A DNA stretch of 64,000 nt from Nocardia tengchongensis (GTDB taxonomy: Bacteria > Actinomycetota > Actinomycetes > Mycobacteriales > Mycobacteriaceae), in assembly GCF_018362975.1 (NCBI RefSeq), contig NZ_CP074371.1, forward strand, positions 7,130,001-7,194,000, read 5' to 3'. Position numbers and translations under genes: made by a program. The notes beneath the pieces are model-generated. The model was not told where the DNA came from and ran no database searches. It worked only from the letters and a program-made list of their open reading frames with translations. Shown here one piece after another: positions 27,973-38,895 of this stretch (the stretch's first letter is position 1; every line of letters starts with the position of its first letter).

Positions 27973-28680
27973 CTACGGCAGACGCCAGTCCACCGGCGCG
28001 GCACCCAGGGTACCCAGCAATTCGTTGGTTCGGGAGAAAGGACGAGATCCGAAGAATCCCCGCGAAGCCGACAGCGGTGACGGATGGACGGATTCGATGT
28101 AGGGAGTGTCGCCCAGCAGCGGCTTCAACGTGGAAGCGTCGCGGCCCCACAGAATCGCCACCAGCGGCTGATCGCGGGCAACCAGCGCGCGAATTGCCTG
28201 CTCGGTCACCGCTTCCCAGCCCTTGCCGCGATGCGAGGCCGGCTGGCCCGGCTGCACCGTCAGGACTCGGTTGAGCATCAGCACGCCCTGATCGCACCAC
28301 GGCGACAGATCGCCGTTGGACGGCATCGGCAGACCCAGATCCTTGGTCAGCTCCGAGTAGATGTTGGACAGACTCCGCGGAATCGGCGAAACGTCCGGTG
28401 CCACCGAGAAACTCAGTCCCACCGGATGCCCCGGCGTCGGATACGGATCCTGACCCACGATCAGCACCCGGACCTTGTCGAAGGGCCGCTGGAAGGCCCT
28501 CAGCACGTTCTCCCCCTTCGGGAGATAGCCACGCCCCTCGGCGTTTTCGATTCGCAGGAATTCACCCATCGCGGCAATGCGGTCGGTCACCGGCTCGAGG
28601 GCCTCGGCCCAGCCCGTGTCGATGACTTCCGACAGTGGTTTCGCACCCATGTCGGGAAAACTTATCGTGTCGAGATTCAT
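27973..28680 (-). CDS. ung: Uracil-DNA glycosylase
   Basis: Family 1 UDG, 235 residues, excising uracil from DNA in base-excision repair. The catalytic water-activating motif is [20 protein letters not shown] (GQDPYH form, with Thr at the His position). Also visible are [28 protein letters not shown], and the DNA-intercalating loop [17 protein letters not shown]. The start is ATG 28680 ([12 protein letters not shown]); an upstream open stretch overlaps thiL and is spurious. ung lies 17 bp after thiL, so the two form an operon. Confidence 0.96.
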   Translation of the reverse strand: MNLDTISFPDMGAKPLSEVIDTGWAEALEPVTDRIAAMGEFLRIENAEGRGYLPKGENVLRAFQRPFDKVRVLIVGQDPYPTPGHPVGLSFSVAPDVSPIPRSLSNIYSELTKDLGLPMPSNGDLSPWCDQGVLMLNRVLTVQPGQPASHRGKGWEAVTEQAIRALVARDQPLVAILWGRDASTLKPLLGDTPYIESVHPSPLSASRGFFGSRPFSRTNELLGTLGAAPVDWRLP

Positions 28681-28697
28681 CGCGATACCGGGCCCGG

Positions 28698-29684
28698 CTA
28701 TGCGAAGGATTCCCAACCGGCGGGTCCGGTCCGCGCGGTTCCGTCGACCGTCACACCCGAGCCTGCGCGGACCGCTCCGACCCGCACCCAACCATCCGGC
28801 AAATCACCCGAATCGGCGAAAGTCGCGGCGAACGCGTGGTCCTCGCCACCCGCCAGAATCCAGTCCAGGGGGCTGACGCCCAGCGCCTTCCCGACCGCCT
28901 CCAGGGCGGGGTCGGACAGGGCGGCCGAGTCGAGATCGATGGCCACGCCCGAGGATTCGGCGATATGCCCGAGGTCGGCCAGCAATCCGTCCGACACGTC
29001 GGTGAGCGCGGTGACCTCGACCGTGTCGGGCAGCTCCAGCACCGCCTCGTAGGGCGGCTGCGGAACCCGGTGCGCGGCAACCATCTCCGCGAACTCGGCG
29101 GTCAGCTCCGCCGACCCGGCCGACAGCACCGCCAGCCCGCCGCCCGAATGGCCCAGCGGTCCGGCCACCGCCACCACGTCACCCGGGCGCGCGCCCGAGA
29201 GTTTGATCGGCGCGCGACGCGGATCCCCGAACGCGGTCACCGAGATGATGATCAGCGGACTGCGCACCATGTCCCCGCCGGCGATGGACGCCCCGGCCCG
29301 CCCGGCCTCGGCCCACATGCCGTCCGCCAGCGCGCGCACGAATTCGACCGGAGTATCGGCGGGACAGCCCAGCCCGACCACGAAGGCGCTCGGCACCGCA
29401 CCCATGGCCACCACGTCGGCGGCGTTCTGGGCGATGGCCTTGCGCCCGATCTCCTGCGGGCTCGACCAATCGACGCGGAAGTGCCGGTCCTGCACCAGCA
29501 TGTCGGTGGTCACCACGAACCGGCCCTCGGGCGCGGCGATCACCGCGGCATCGTCACCGGGCCCCAGCAGCACCCCCGAGGTCTGTGTCCGGCCCGCGTT
29601 CACCAGCGCGATGAGCCCGAACTCCCCCAGCTCACCCACCGTGCGGGCGGCCGGAACTGACTGCGGGTTGCTGCCGGTAGTGAT
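28698..29684 (-). CDS. thiL: Thiamine-monophosphate kinase, apparent ATC start
   Basis: Phosphorylates thiamine monophosphate to thiamine pyrophosphate. Motifs: [14 protein letters not shown] at the start, [32 protein letters not shown], and [16 protein letters not shown]. The start is problematic. AAGGAG (29691-29696) stands six bases before an ATC at 29684, which would give a 328-residue protein of normal size. No ATG or GTG is nearby in frame; the next upstream is GTG 29804, which would run into the divergent DUF3515 gene, and the next downstream GTG cuts into TVGELGEF. Either ATC is used, or a base error hides ATG. Confidence 0.93.
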   Translation of the reverse strand: MTTGSNPQSVPAARTVGELGEFGLIALVNAGRTQTSGVLLGPGDDAAVIAAPEGRFVVTTDMLVQDRHFRVDWSSPQEIGRKAIAQNAADVVAMGAVPSAFVVGLGCPADTPVEFVRALADGMWAEAGRAGASIAGGDMVRSPLIIISVTAFGDPRRAPIKLSGARPGDVVAVAGPLGHSGGGLAVLSAGSAELTAEFAEMVAAHRVPQPPYEAVLELPDTVEVTALTDVSDGLLADLGHIAESSGVAIDLDSAALSDPALEAVGKALGVSPLDWILAGGEDHAFAATFADSGDLPDGWVRVGAVRAGSGVTVDGTARTGPAGWESFA

Positions 29685-29824
29685 GGCGGTCTCCTTCGGG
29701 AGTGTGATGCGGGCGGCCGACCGCTCGACGGTACCCTCGAAGCCGCAATCGACGACCAGCAGCCGGGATGCGCGCACCGAGGACGTGCGGGCCCGGCACG
29801 GCACGATCGGGGATCGACGACCGG

Positions 29825-30511
29825 ATGAGCAACGACACCCGCGGCAACGAAGCGGACCATAGCGACGCGGCCCTGCCCGAGCAGGCGACCGACGCGACCG
29901 ACGCCGAGCCGACCGGCGACGCGCAGCCGGAGCCCGCGAACACCGCCGACGCGGCCTCGGACGAGGACTACGGCATGCGCCGCTCGCCCGCGCTCATCGC
30001 CACCGCCGTCGCCCTGCCCGTCGCGCTCGTCGTCGGACTGATCGTGATGGGCGTGCTGGCCAATCGGCACCACAGCCGCGATCCGCTGGCCCTCGGCGCG
30101 GTCCCCGCCCCGGCCGCCGCGGGTCCCGAATGCACCGCGCTGCTCCCCGCCCTGCCCGACAAGATCGGCGACTACACCACCGCCGAGCTGGTGCAGCCCG
30201 CGCCGCCCGCCACCCACGCCTGGCAGCTGCCCGACGGCGGCGACCCCATCGTGGTGCGCTGCGGCCTGGACCGGCCCCTGGAATTCACCAAGTCCTCGCC
30301 ACTACAGGTGGTCAACGGCGTCAACTGGTTCGAACTGCGCGACCAGACCAGCGGCGTCACCTCCGGCACCTGGTGGGCCGTGGACCGCGGCACCTATGTC
30401 GCGCTGACCACGCCCGACAATGCCGGAGCGACTCCGCTGCAGGAGGTTTCGGAGGCCATCAAGAAGGCGATGCCGGAGAAGCCGTTGGACCCGAATCCGA
30501 TCCCCAACTGA
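29825..30511 (+). CDS. DUF3515-domain membrane-anchored protein
   Basis: A 228-residue protein starting at ATG 29825. An acidic, Ala/Asp/Glu-rich cytoplasmic N-terminus is followed by one membrane helix (ALIATAVALPVALVVGLIVM) and an exterior domain with two cysteines (GPECTALLPALPDKIGDY, VVRCGLDRP). This matches DUF3515, which in mycobacteria is found at the same spot between thiL and ddl. Its function is unknown; the genomic position suggests the cell envelope. Confidence 0.85.
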   Translation: MSNDTRGNEADHSDAALPEQATDATDAEPTGDAQPEPANTADAASDEDYGMRRSPALIATAVALPVALVVGLIVMGVLANRHHSRDPLALGAVPAPAAAGPECTALLPALPDKIGDYTTAELVQPAPPATHAWQLPDGGDPIVVRCGLDRPLEFTKSSPLQVVNGVNWFELRDQTSGVTSGTWWAVDRGTYVALTTPDNAGATPLQEVSEAIKKAMPEKPLDPNPIPN

Positions 30512-30538
30512 CGCATATATGAGGCCCGAGCCCGTCGC

Positions 30539-30835
30539 TCAGAGCTTGCGGAGCTTGGCCTTTCCGGCGGCGAGGTCGATCTCGGGTCCCTCGTCGCCGT
30601 CGCCCGGGTTCTCCCGGTGCATGAGCACCGACTGCCGCTGTTCCATCTCCAGCCGCTTGCCGGAACTGAAGGCCGCGTCGAATTGCTCCAGGCCGATGGC
30701 CGCCGCGTTGCGGTCTTCCTCGTTACGCATCCACGGCAGCGCGGTGCGCCCGGTCAGCTTTCGGTAGGCGACATCGGCGAAGGCCACCGCGATGATCAGC
30801 AGTGCCAGCCCGGGAATCGTCAGAGCCACGATCAC
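30539..30835 (-). CDS. Small membrane protein (DUF6191-like)
   Basis: A 98-residue protein from GTG 30835: one N-terminal membrane helix (LTIPGLALLIIAVAFADVAY) then a charged cytoplasmic tail (WMRNEEDRNAAAIGLEQFD, EMEQRQSVLMHRENPGD). The layout resembles DUF6191 proteins, but I am not sure of the family. The function is unknown. It lies 108 bp from the ddl stop, beyond a terminator. Confidence 0.65.
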   Translation of the reverse strand: MIVALTIPGLALLIIAVAFADVAYRKLTGRTALPWMRNEEDRNAAAIGLEQFDAAFSSGKRLEMEQRQSVLMHRENPGDGDEGPEIDLAAGKAKLRKL

Positions 30836-30890
30836 GCCATCGAGGCTACGCGCCGGCGACGGCGCCGACGTCGCTCTCCGGTCGCACGGA

Positions 30891-30931
30891 AACGGCCCGG
30901 TCCATCATCCGAAATGATGAACCGGGCCGTT
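30891..30931. terminator. ddl terminator hairpin
   Basis: An 11-bp outer stem (AACGGCCCGGT / ACCGGGCCGTT) encloses an inner CATCAT-CCGAA-ATGATG stem. It lies 12 bp past the ddl stop and is bidirectional in form. Confidence 0.8.
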
Positions 30932-30942
30932 CGTGGTCACGG

Positions 30943-32040
30943 TCAGCGCAGGCCGGTGCCGCGGGCGCGGGCGGTCTCGATGAGGGTGCTCACCAAGGTC
31001 CGGTTGTCGATCCCGGTGGCCTCCCACATGCGCGGGTACATGGAGATCGAGGTGAAGCCGGGCATGGTGTTGATCTCGTTGATGACCGGGCCGTCGGCGG
31101 TCACGAAGAAGTCGACGCGGGCCAGACCCTGGCAGTCCAGGGCGCGGAAGGCACGCACCGCGAGCTCCCGGATCTCCAGCGACACAGCGTCGTCCAGCTT
31201 GGCGGGGACGTCGAACTCGCAGACGTCGTCGAGGTACTTGGTGTCGAAGTCGTAGAAGTCGGGGGCCTGCGAGTCGTCCTCGGGCATCCGGATCTCGGCG
31301 ACCACACTGGCTTCCACCCGGCCGTCCGGGAATTCCAGCACGCCGCACTCCACCTCGCGCCCGACGATGCCGGACTCGACGATCACCTTCGGGTCGTGGC
31401 GGCGCGCCTCGGCGATGGCGGCGTCCAGCTCGTCCCAGCTGTCCACCTTGGTGATGCCGATCGAGGAACCGCCGCGGGCGGGCTTCACGAACACCGGCAG
31501 CGCCAGGCGGGCCCGGTCGGCGTCGGCGACGGTCGCCGTGCCGGGGCGCAGCACCACCTGCGCGCCGACCGGAAGGCCCTCGGCGGCAAGGAGTTTCTTG
31601 GTGAACTCCTTGTCCATGCCGGCCGCGCTGGCCAGCACGCCGGGACCGACGTAGGGCAGTTCGGCCAGTTCGAGCAGACCCTGCAGGGTGCCGTCCTCAC
31701 CGAACGCGCCGTGCAGCACCGGGAACACGATGTCGACCGCGCCGAGCACGGTCTCCGCGCCGTCGAGCGGCACCAGCGCGCCCGCGCGCGAGGGGTCCGC
31801 GGTCAGCGCCAGCGCGGTGCCCTTGTCGTCGACCATGGGCAGCGCCCGATCCTGGGCGGACAGGGTCCGCGGATCCGCGTCGCCGAGCACCCAGGTGCCG
31901 TCGCGCGTGATACCGATCGGAACCGCCTCGTAGCGTTCGGGATCGAGGCTCGCCAACACGGTGCGCGCGGACACACACGACACCCCGTGCTCATTGCTGC
32001 GGCCGCCGAACACCACCGCCACCCTGGTCCTGTTGGTCAT
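30943..32040 (-). CDS. ddl: D-alanine--D-alanine ligase
   Basis: Makes the D-Ala-D-Ala dipeptide of peptidoglycan, ATP-dependent, in the cytoplasm. At 365 residues it has the size of the mycobacterial enzyme. Motifs: [19 protein letters not shown] at the N-terminus, [18 protein letters not shown] (ATP-grasp and serine loop), [22 protein letters not shown], and [17 protein letters not shown] (metal site). In the orthologous place in mycobacteria the gene is also next to gpsA. The gene is followed by a strong terminator. Confidence 0.97.
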   Translation of the reverse strand: MTNRTRVAVVFGGRSNEHGVSCVSARTVLASLDPERYEAVPIGITRDGTWVLGDADPRTLSAQDRALPMVDDKGTALALTADPSRAGALVPLDGAETVLGAVDIVFPVLHGAFGEDGTLQGLLELAELPYVGPGVLASAAGMDKEFTKKLLAAEGLPVGAQVVLRPGTATVADADRARLALPVFVKPARGGSSIGITKVDSWDELDAAIAEARRHDPKVIVESGIVGREVECGVLEFPDGRVEASVVAEIRMPEDDSQAPDFYDFDTKYLDDVCEFDVPAKLDDAVSLEIRELAVRAFRALDCQGLARVDFFVTADGPVINEINTMPGFTSISMYPRMWEATGIDNRTLVSTLIETARARGTGLR

Positions 32041-32128
32041 GCCCCGAACCGTACCCGGTCGAATGTGGCGGCAGTGTTACGCGGTCGTCCCGGCCCCTCG
32101 ACACGGTCGCCCGCGGCCGGGTGCGGGT

Positions 32129-33124
32129 TCACTCGGATTTGAGGCGACGCCCCTGCAGTTGCCCGACCGCCTCGGCTGCGGAGAGACCCTCGTGGCACAC
32201 CTGATGCACCGCATTGGTCAGCGGCATCTCCACGCCGTGCGCCGCGGCCAGCGCCCGCACCGATGTGCAGGACTTCACACCCTCGACGACCTGGCCATGA
32301 GTCGCCTGCAGCGCGGTCTCCATGGTGCCGCCCGCGCCCAGCGCGCGCCCGAAGGACCGATTGCGCGACAGCGGCGAGGTGCAGGTAGCCACCAGGTCGC
32401 CGACGCCGGCCAGGCCGGCGAAGGTGACCGGCTCCGCGCCGACCGCCACCCCGAGCCGGATGATCTCGGCCAGCCCGCGCGTGATGAGGGTGGCAACCGA
32501 GTTGTCGCCCAACCCCATTCCCGAGGCGATACCGCAGGCGAGCGCGATGACGTTCTTGCACGCCCCGCCGATCTCGCAGCCGATCACGTCGGAATTGGTG
32601 TACGGCCGGAAATAGCCGGTGGCACACGCGTGCTGCACCGCCTCGGCGCGCGCCACGTCCGGGCAAGCGATCACGGTCGCGGCGGGCTGCCCGGCCGCGA
32701 TCTCGTGCGAGAGGTTCGGGCCCGACAGCACCGCGATGCGGCTCGGGTCCGCGCCGGAGACCTCCGCGATCACCTGGCTCATGCGCAACAGGGTGCCGGT
32801 CTCGATGCCCTTGGCCAGACTCAGCAGCGTGGCCTCGGGCGGGATCAGGTCCTTCCAGGCCGTCAGATTCGCGCGCAACGACTGCGAGGGCACCGCCAAC
32901 ACCACGATGTCGGCCCCGTCGAGCGCGACCGCCGGGTCATCGGTCGCGGCCAGCGGCGGCAACGCGACATCCGGCAGATACCAGGGATTGCGATGCTCGG
33001 TCGCGAGCACCTTCGCCACCTCCGGCCGCCGAGCCCACATGGTGGTCTCGGTTCCCGCCTCCGCCAACACCTTCGCGAACGCGGTCCCCCATGACCCCGC
33101 TCCCAACACCGCTGCCCTTGCCAT
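32129..33124 (-). CDS. gpsA: Glycerol-3-phosphate dehydrogenase (NAD(P)+)
   Basis: Reduces dihydroxyacetone phosphate to sn-glycerol 3-phosphate for phospholipid synthesis. The 331-residue protein begins at ATG 33124 with [20 protein letters not shown] (Rossmann GxGxxG). Others: [59 protein letters not shown] (catalytic Lys), and [19 protein letters not shown]. The protein ends in LQGRRLKSE. It faces fbiD with 105 bp between start codons, a shared promoter region. Confidence 0.96.
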   Translation of the reverse strand: MARAAVLGAGSWGTAFAKVLAEAGTETTMWARRPEVAKVLATEHRNPWYLPDVALPPLAATDDPAVALDGADIVVLAVPSQSLRANLTAWKDLIPPEATLLSLAKGIETGTLLRMSQVIAEVSGADPSRIAVLSGPNLSHEIAAGQPAATVIACPDVARAEAVQHACATGYFRPYTNSDVIGCEIGGACKNVIALACGIASGMGLGDNSVATLITRGLAEIIRLGVAVGAEPVTFAGLAGVGDLVATCTSPLSRNRSFGRALGAGGTMETALQATHGQVVEGVKSCTSVRALAAAHGVEMPLTNAVHQVCHEGLSAAEAVGQLQGRRLKSE

Positions 33125-33229
33125 GTGACAAATATATGCGCGCGTCCCGTGAGCCACGCCCGTTGTGCCGTCAGCGCGGAATTCGACGCCGCTCACACAC
33201 CCGTCATCTTGGAGTGGGAGGATTCGGGC

Positions 33230-33946
33230 ATGCACCCGTCCGTGCACGCGGTCATCGCTGTGAAGAGCCTGGGACTGGCCAAGAGCCGGCTGGCCGATGG
33301 GCTGGCTCCCGAGTACCGGCCGCGACTCGTGCTGGCCATGCTCGAGGACACGGTGACCGCCGCGGTGGCGACACCGGCGATCGCCTCGGTGACCGTGGTG
33401 ACGCCGGACCCGACCGTCGCCGGCGTGGTCCGTGCCCTGGGCGCGCGAGTCCATCCCGAGCCCGAGGTCATCGCCCCGCACACCAGCGGACTCAACGCCG
33501 CCCTGGCCGCGGGCGCGGAGGGGGTGCGGCGCGCGCACGGGTCCGTCGATCTGCTTGCCCTGCAAGCGGATCTGCCCGCACTGCGCGCGGCCGAACTCGG
33601 CGAGCTGCTGCGCAGCGCCCGGCATCACCGCTCGGTGGTCACCGATCACGACGGCAGCGGCACCGTCGCCCTGCTGGTGCGCGGCGGCGGTGACGATCCG
33701 CTGAATGCCGCGCTGAACCCGCTTTTCGGTCCGGACTCCGCACGCCGCCATATCGCAGGCGGCGCGGTGGAGGTGCTGGGCGAGTGGCCGGGGCTGCGGC
33801 AGGACGTCGATACCGCGGCGGATCTCGAGCGCGCCGTGGCGCTCGGCGTCGGGCGAGCCACCAGCGCGCTACTCCGAGAAGTCGGCGTGTCGCAGGCGTG
33901 TCATGAGACCGGGGACAGGTGCCGGGCCGAGTCGTCACTGTCCTGA
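33230..33946 (+). CDS. fbiD: CofC/FbiD guanylyltransferase (F420 biosynthesis)
   Basis: Transfers GMP to phosphoenolpyruvate (mycobacterial FbiD) or 2-phospholactate (archaeal CofC), the first committed step to the F420 side chain. Motifs of the NTP-transferase-like fold: [18 protein letters not shown] at the start, [28 protein letters not shown] and [16 protein letters not shown] (Asp for metal). It starts at ATG 33230 ([12 protein letters not shown]) after GGAGTGGGAGGA; upstream sequence is not coding. Its 238-residue length carries a C-terminal tail of ~25 residues. An F420-type PPOX gene lies ~8 kb away. Confidence 0.9.
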   Translation: MHPSVHAVIAVKSLGLAKSRLADGLAPEYRPRLVLAMLEDTVTAAVATPAIASVTVVTPDPTVAGVVRALGARVHPEPEVIAPHTSGLNAALAAGAEGVRRAHGSVDLLALQADLPALRAAELGELLRSARHHRSVVTDHDGSGTVALLVRGGGDDPLNAALNPLFGPDSARRHIAGGAVEVLGEWPGLRQDVDTAADLERAVALGVGRATSALLREVGVSQACHETGDRCRAESSLS

Positions 33947-34015
33947 CGGCGGCGTGATCTGCACTGCAATGGACGGTGTCAGAACGGCACCCCACCCACG
34001 ACATAAGGAATGATC

Positions 34016-36214
34016 GTGAGAGTGAGCGAAACGGAAACCGTCAAGCAATCGCCGCTACTACCGGCGGCGCCGCCCGCGGCAACCCCACCGCCCACCGCGA
34101 TACCGCCGCTGCCCGCGGACCGGTACGTCAACCGGGAACTGAGCTGGCTCGATTTCAACGCCCGCGTGCTGGCGCTGGCCGAGGACCATTCCCAGCCCTT
34201 GCTCGAACGCGCCAAGTTCCTCGCCATTTTCGCGTCGAATCTGGACGAGTTCTACATGGTCCGGGTGGCGGGCCTCAAGCGCCGCGCCGAGACCGGCCTG
34301 TCGGTGCGGTCCTCGGACGGGCTGTCCCCCACCGAGCAGCTCGAGATGATCGCCGTGCGCACCCAGCAGCTCGCCGAGCGGCACGCCCACGTCTTCCTGG
34401 ACCAGGTGCTGCCCGCGCTGACCGCCGAGGGCATCGACATCATCCGCTGGGCCGAGCTGGACGACGCCGAAAAGCAGCGCCTGTCCGGGTATTTTCAGGA
34501 TCAGGTGTTCCCGGTGCTGACCCCGTTGGCAGTCGACCCGGCCCACCCGTTCCCCTACATCAGCGGGCTGAGTCTCAATCTCGCCGTGACGGTGAAGGAT
34601 TCGGCCACCGGCGGCGAGCACTTCGCGCGAGTCAAGGTGCCCGACAACGTGGATCGCTTCGTGCGGGTCCGCCGCACCGGCGCGGGGAGCACCACCTCGA
34701 ACCGTGATTCCGCTGCGGCACAAGGCCCGTCCACCGCCGCGTTCCTCCCGATGGAGGAGCTGATCGCCGCCCACCTGGACCAGCTGTTCCCGGGAATGGA
34801 AGTGGTGGAACAGCATTCGTTCCGCATCACCCGCAACGCCGGACTGGAGGTCGAGGAGGACCGCGACGAGGACCTGCTGCAGGCTCTCGAACGCGAACTC
34901 GCCCGCCGGCGCTTCGGATCCCCGGTGCGGCTCGAAGTCTCCGACGACATGACCGAACACATGCTCGACCTGCTGCTGCGCGAACTCGACGTGGACCCGG
35001 CCGACGTCATCCAGGTGCCCGGCCTGCTCGACCTGTCGTGCCTGTGGCAGGTCTACGGCGTGGACCGGCCCCTGCTCAAGGACGCCCCCTACGTCCCGGC
35101 CACCCCGCCCGCCTTCGGCGAACGCGAAACGCCCCGAAACGTTTTCGCCGCCCTGCGCGAGGGTGACGTGCTGGTGCACCACCCCTACGACTCCTTCTCC
35201 ACCAGTGTGCAGCGGTTCATCGAACAGGCCGCCGCCGACCCGCAGGTGCTGGCCATCAAGCAGACCCTGTACCGCACCTCCGGTGACTCCCCGATCGTCA
35301 ACGCGCTCATCGACGCCGCCGAGGCGGGCAAGCAGGTGGTCGCGCTGGTCGAGATCAAGGCCCGCTTCGACGAGCAGGCCAACATCAAATGGGCTCGGGC
35401 GCTGGAGCAGGCCGGCGTGCACGTGGTCTACGGCCTGGTCGGGCTCAAGACGCACTGCAAGACCTGCCTGGTGGTGCGGCGCGAGGGTGCCACCATCCGT
35501 CGCTACTGTCACATCGGCACCGGTAATTACAATCCGAAGACCGCGCGCCTGTACGAGGACGTCGGATTGCTCACCGCCGCACCGGAGATCGGCGCCGACC
35601 TCACCGACCTGTTCAACTCGCTGACCGGCTATTCACGAAAGGCCAGCTACCGCAACCTGCTGGTGGCCCCGGTCGGGGTGCGGGCCGGGATCATCGAGCG
35701 CATCGAACGCGAGATCGAACTGGCGCGCGAGGGCGCGGACGCGCGAATCCGGGTGAAGGCCAACGCCATCGTCGACGAGCAGGTCATCGACGCGCTCTAC
35801 CGCGCCTCCCAGGCCGGGGTGCCCGTCGAGATCGTGGTGCGCGGCATCTGCGCGCTGCGCCCCGGCGTCCCCGGCATGAGCGAGAACATCGAGGTGCGCT
35901 CGATTCTCGGGCGCTACCTGGAACATTCGCGCGTGCTGCACTTCCAGGCGCAGAACGAATACTGGATCGGCTCGGCCGACATGATGCACCGCAACCTGGA
36001 CCGGCGCGTGGAAGTGCTGGCCCAGGTGAAGGATCCGCGCCTGTGCGATCAGCTCGGACAGGTGTTCGACTCCGCCACCAACCCCGCCACCCGCTGCTGG
36101 GTGCTGGGCCCCGACGGCGGCTGGCAGGCCCAGCCCGGCCCCGACGTGCCCTCCGATCAGATTCGCGACCACCAGGAGTACCTCATGCGGCTGCGTCGTC
36201 CGGACCGCCAGTGA
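34016..36214 (+). CDS. ppk: Polyphosphate kinase 1
   Basis: Makes inorganic polyphosphate from ATP, reversibly. The protein of 732 residues has the four PPK1 parts: N domain ([20 protein letters not shown]), head domain, and C1/C2 domains with [35 protein letters not shown] (first catalytic-site His), and [19 protein letters not shown], the autophosphorylated His signature. GTG 34016 lies 6 bp after AAGGA; ATG 34010 is in the same frame but overlaps the site. mutT1 follows with a GTGA overlap, as in mycobacteria. Confidence 0.96.
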   Translation: MRVSETETVKQSPLLPAAPPAATPPPTAIPPLPADRYVNRELSWLDFNARVLALAEDHSQPLLERAKFLAIFASNLDEFYMVRVAGLKRRAETGLSVRSSDGLSPTEQLEMIAVRTQQLAERHAHVFLDQVLPALTAEGIDIIRWAELDDAEKQRLSGYFQDQVFPVLTPLAVDPAHPFPYISGLSLNLAVTVKDSATGGEHFARVKVPDNVDRFVRVRRTGAGSTTSNRDSAAAQGPSTAAFLPMEELIAAHLDQLFPGMEVVEQHSFRITRNAGLEVEEDRDEDLLQALERELARRRFGSPVRLEVSDDMTEHMLDLLLRELDVDPADVIQVPGLLDLSCLWQVYGVDRPLLKDAPYVPATPPAFGERETPRNVFAALREGDVLVHHPYDSFSTSVQRFIEQAAADPQVLAIKQTLYRTSGDSPIVNALIDAAEAGKQVVALVEIKARFDEQANIKWARALEQAGVHVVYGLVGLKTHCKTCLVVRREGATIRRYCHIGTGNYNPKTARLYEDVGLLTAAPEIGADLTDLFNSLTGYSRKASYRNLLVAPVGVRAGIIERIEREIELAREGADARIRVKANAIVDEQVIDALYRASQAGVPVEIVVRGICALRPGVPGMSENIEVRSILGRYLEHSRVLHFQAQNEYWIGSADMMHRNLDRRVEVLAQVKDPRLCDQLGQVFDSATNPATRCWVLGPDGGWQAQPGPDVPSDQIRDHQEYLMRLRRPDRQ

Positions 36215-37173
36215 GCCGAGCCGCCAAGAATCCCGCCGCCGAATTCACCGACCCCCCGGTCAAGGCCAATATCCTCGCGGCGGGCGCGGTGCTGTGGCGG
36301 CACGCACCCGGGGCCGACGCCGTCGAGATCGCCCTCGTGCACCGCCCCAAGTACGACGACTGGTCGCTGCCCAAGGGCAAGCTGGATCCCGGTGAGACGC
36401 CGGTGATCACGGCTGTGCGGGAGGTCGCCGAGGAGACCGGGCTGCGTTCGCGACTGGGCCGCTATCTGGGCCACGTGACGTATCCGATCCCGGGGCACCG
36501 GAAGCTGAAACGGGTGGACTACTGGGCCGCCGAGGTCCTCGACGGGGAGTTCGCGTCCAATTCCGAAGTCGACGTCCTGCACTGGTACCGCCTGGACCGG
36601 GTAATGGATGCCGTCTCCTATCCCATGGATCGCACCATCATCCGCAATTTCCAGCGTCAGCCGGCCGACACCGCCACTCTGCTGCTGGTCCGGCACGCCA
36701 AGGCCGGTCGCAGCGACCGTTTCACCGGGGAGGACGACCAGCGGCCGCTCGAAAAGGCCGGTCGCGCACAGGCTCGCGCCCTGGTGCCCAACCTGCTCGC
36801 CTTCGGCGCTAACGAAATCGTCTCCGCCCCACCGGCCCGCTGTGTCCAAACCGTGACCCCGCTGGCCGAGGAACTCGGCGTGGAGGTCGAACTCGAGCCG
36901 CTGTTCTCCGAATCCGGTTACGCGGCAGCACCCGATGCCGCCCGCAAATGCGCCCGCGACCTCGTCTCCACGGACTCCGTACGGGTGATCTCCAGCCAGG
37001 GCAAGGTGATTCCGGATCTGGTGCAGTGGTGGGCGGACGAGGACGGCGTCAGCCTGCCACCGGCCCGCAACCGCAAAGGCAGCGTCTGGGTGCTGTCGTT
37101 CAATGGCGGCCGCCTGGTCGCCGCCGACCACCTCGACCGCGTGCTGACCCCGAACGACTTTCCTCAGGGCTGA
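36211..37173 (+). CDS. mutT1: MutT1-type Nudix hydrolase with histidine phosphatase domain
   Basis: A two-domain protein of 320 residues. Residues ~15-150 form the Nudix domain; its box is [20 protein letters not shown] with TGL following (Gx5Ex7REUxEExG). Residues ~160-310 form a histidine phosphatase domain starting [12 protein letters not shown] (RHG motif as RHA). Mycobacterial MutT1 hydrolyses 8-oxo-(d)GTP and diadenosine polyphosphates, the second domain acting on the product. The GTG start overlaps the ppk stop (36211-36214), so translation is coupled. Confidence 0.93.
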   Translation: MSRAAKNPAAEFTDPPVKANILAAGAVLWRHAPGADAVEIALVHRPKYDDWSLPKGKLDPGETPVITAVREVAEETGLRSRLGRYLGHVTYPIPGHRKLKRVDYWAAEVLDGEFASNSEVDVLHWYRLDRVMDAVSYPMDRTIIRNFQRQPADTATLLLVRHAKAGRSDRFTGEDDQRPLEKAGRAQARALVPNLLAFGANEIVSAPPARCVQTVTPLAEELGVEVELEPLFSESGYAAAPDAARKCARDLVSTDSVRVISSQGKVIPDLVQWWADEDGVSLPPARNRKGSVWVLSFNGGRLVAADHLDRVLTPNDFPQG

Positions 37174-37349
37174 CCGCCCCACACCCCACCGGTTGGCGGC
37201 ACAGCCCGCCGCCCAACCGCTCTCACGCCCGCCGAGAACCCTTGGAACGCCGACGTACCGGCCGCTGAACGGCCGAATCCACCCGGCACGTAGCCAATTC
37301 CACCCCCCGATCCACCTCCAGGGCCCCGAAAACCTCCCCCCGGACATGC

Positions 37350-37378
37350 GAAACGGCCCGGCAATGCCGGGCCGTTTC
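37350..37378. terminator. Bidirectional terminator between mutT1 and hupB
   Basis: A perfect 13-bp stem GAAACGGCCCGGC, loop AAT, GCCGGGCCGTTTC. It lies 50 bp from the hupB stop and ~177 bp from the mutT1 stop and can serve both. Confidence 0.85.
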
Positions 37379-37427
37379 ACGTGTCGTCCTGCTCGAAAAC
37401 CCCCGTCAGAGACGGGTTGTGGCCGTA

Positions 37428-38072
37428 TTAACGGCGCGCGGTGCGCTTGGCAGCGGTCTTCTTGGCGGGAGCCTTCTTGGCCGCCTTCTTGGCGGTGGTG
37501 GCCTTCGAAGCGGTGACCTTCTTGGCAACCGCGGCCTTCTTGACCGCAGCGGCCTTGGCCGGAGCCTTCTTGGCGACCGTCTTCTTCACGGCGGCCTTCT
37601 TGGCGACCGTCTTCTTCACGGCGGCCTTCTTGGCGGGAGCCTTCGACGCCGCCTTCTTGGCGGTGGTCTTGGCCGGAGCCTTGGTCGCAGCCTTCTTCGC
37701 CGTCTTCTTGGCGGTGGTCTTCTTCGCACCGGCCTTGCCCGAAACCGGGGCAGCCACACCACGCTTCACGGCCGGGCCGCTCGAGGCGATCTTCTGCTTG
37801 CCCGCGATGATCGCCTTGAACTGCGCGCCGGGACGGAAGGCCGGGACCGAAGTCGGCTTCACCTTGACGGTTTCGCCGGTGCGCGGGTTACGAGCAACCC
37901 GAGCCGCGCGCTTCCGCTGTTCGAAGACACCGAATCCCGTGATGGTGACGCTCTGACCTTTGTTCACAGCACGCACGATCGTGTCGACCATCTGCTCGAC
38001 TGCAGCGGTAGCGGTGCGCCTGTCAGTACCCAACTTCTCGGTCAGAACATCGATCAGTTCCGCCTTGTTCAT
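37428..38072 (-). CDS. hupB: DNA-binding protein HU with lysine/alanine-rich tail (HupB)
   Basis: A nucleoid protein of 214 residues. Residues 1-90 are the HU domain ([55 protein letters not shown]). The remaining ~120 residues are a histone H1-like tail of AKKA, APAKK and KKTVAKK units, as in mycobacterial HupB/HLP. That tail binds DNA and is modified in mycobacteria. The tail DNA contains an exact 30-bp tandem repeat (37571-37630). The gene is single and monocistronic, ending at the hairpin 37350-37378. Confidence 0.96.
   Translation of the reverse strand: MNKAELIDVLTEKLGTDRRTATAAVEQMVDTIVRAVNKGQSVTITGFGVFEQRKRAARVARNPRTGETVKVKPTSVPAFRPGAQFKAIIAGKQKIASSGPAVKRGVAAPVSGKAGAKKTTAKKTAKKAATKAPAKTTAKKAASKAPAKKAAVKKTVAKKAAVKKTVAKKAPAKAAAVKKAAVAKKVTASKATTAKKAAKKAPAKKTAAKRTARR
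37571..37630. repeat. Two exact 30-bp tandem copies in the hupB tail
   Basis: The unit at 37571-37600 recurs without change at 37601-37630 and encodes two [10 protein letters not shown] decamers. It is a slippage-prone coding repeat, likely to vary in copy number between strains. Confidence 0.9.
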
Positions 38073-38229
38073 TGAATCCTCCGCAGACTAATTGGCCCGT
38101 CGTCGGACCGACTAGGTACCACGGTAAACCCTTTCCGGGCAAGAGTCTATGTGCCACGCGGAAATACATGACGCATGGCACACGCTCAGCTACCTGGTTT
38201 GAGGGCGTTCAGCTAACGCCCATCAATGA

Positions 38230-38838
38230 TTACGTCTGCGAAATACGGGCCGGAATGGTTGCGGGTTTCCATGTCGGCCTTGCGTTTTCGAACTGGCCGA
38301 TCTCGTCGCTGTGCCGCAGAGTGAGACCGATGTCGTCCAGGCCTTCCAGCAGCCGCCACCGCGTGTAGTCGTCAATATCGAACGGCAACACGACGGTTCC
38401 GGCCGACACGGTGCGCGCCTCGAGGTCCACCGCCAATTCCAAACCCGGCTGTTCCTCGAGCAACTTCCAGAGCAATTCCACATCGCTCTGCGCCATCCGG
38501 GCCGTCAGAAGCCCGTCCTTGCCCGCGTTCCCGCGGAAGATGTCGGCGAAGCGAGAGGAGATGACGACCCGGAACCCGTAGTCCTTGAGGGCCCAAACCG
38601 CGTGCTCACGTGAGGATCCGGTCCCGAAATCCGGACCGGCGACCAGCACACTGCCCCGGTTGTAGGGCTCGGTGTTCAGAATGAAGTTCGGATCGGTCCG
38701 CCATGCGGCGAACAGGCCGTCCTCGAAACCCGTTCGGGTTACGCGCTTCAGATAGACCGCCGGGATGATCTGGTCGGTGTCGACATTGGATCGGCGCAAC
38801 GGAACACCGATCCCCTTGTGGACCTTGAAGGCTTCCAT
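38230..38838 (-). CDS. leuD: 3-isopropylmalate dehydratase small subunit
   Basis: With LeuC it isomerises 2- to 3-isopropylmalate in leucine synthesis. The 202-residue protein has [20 protein letters not shown] near the start, then [20 protein letters not shown], the substrate-loop signature GxGSSRE, and [16 protein letters not shown]. It lies 57 bp downstream of leuC on the same strand, a leuCD operon. The upstream regulator at 40453 probably governs it. Confidence 0.97.
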   Translation of the reverse strand: MEAFKVHKGIGVPLRRSNVDTDQIIPAVYLKRVTRTGFEDGLFAAWRTDPNFILNTEPYNRGSVLVAGPDFGTGSSREHAVWALKDYGFRVVISSRFADIFRGNAGKDGLLTARMAQSDVELLWKLLEEQPGLELAVDLEARTVSAGTVVLPFDIDDYTRWRLLEGLDDIGLTLRHSDEIGQFENARPTWKPATIPARISQT

Positions 38839-38895
38839 CGTTGATTCTCCTGAGTCAGTGGGGGCAGCGGATTCTGAGCCGCTACCGGCGGGCGA

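Noticed and set aside
28698..29804. thiL extended to GTG 29804
   Set aside because: It would run 120 bp beyond the normal start, overlap the divergent DUF3515 start, and ignore the AAGGAG at 29691-29696.
37571..37630. Possible CRISPR-like direct repeats
   Set aside because: The repeats are immediate tandem copies in frame within the hupB lysine/alanine tail and have no spacers.
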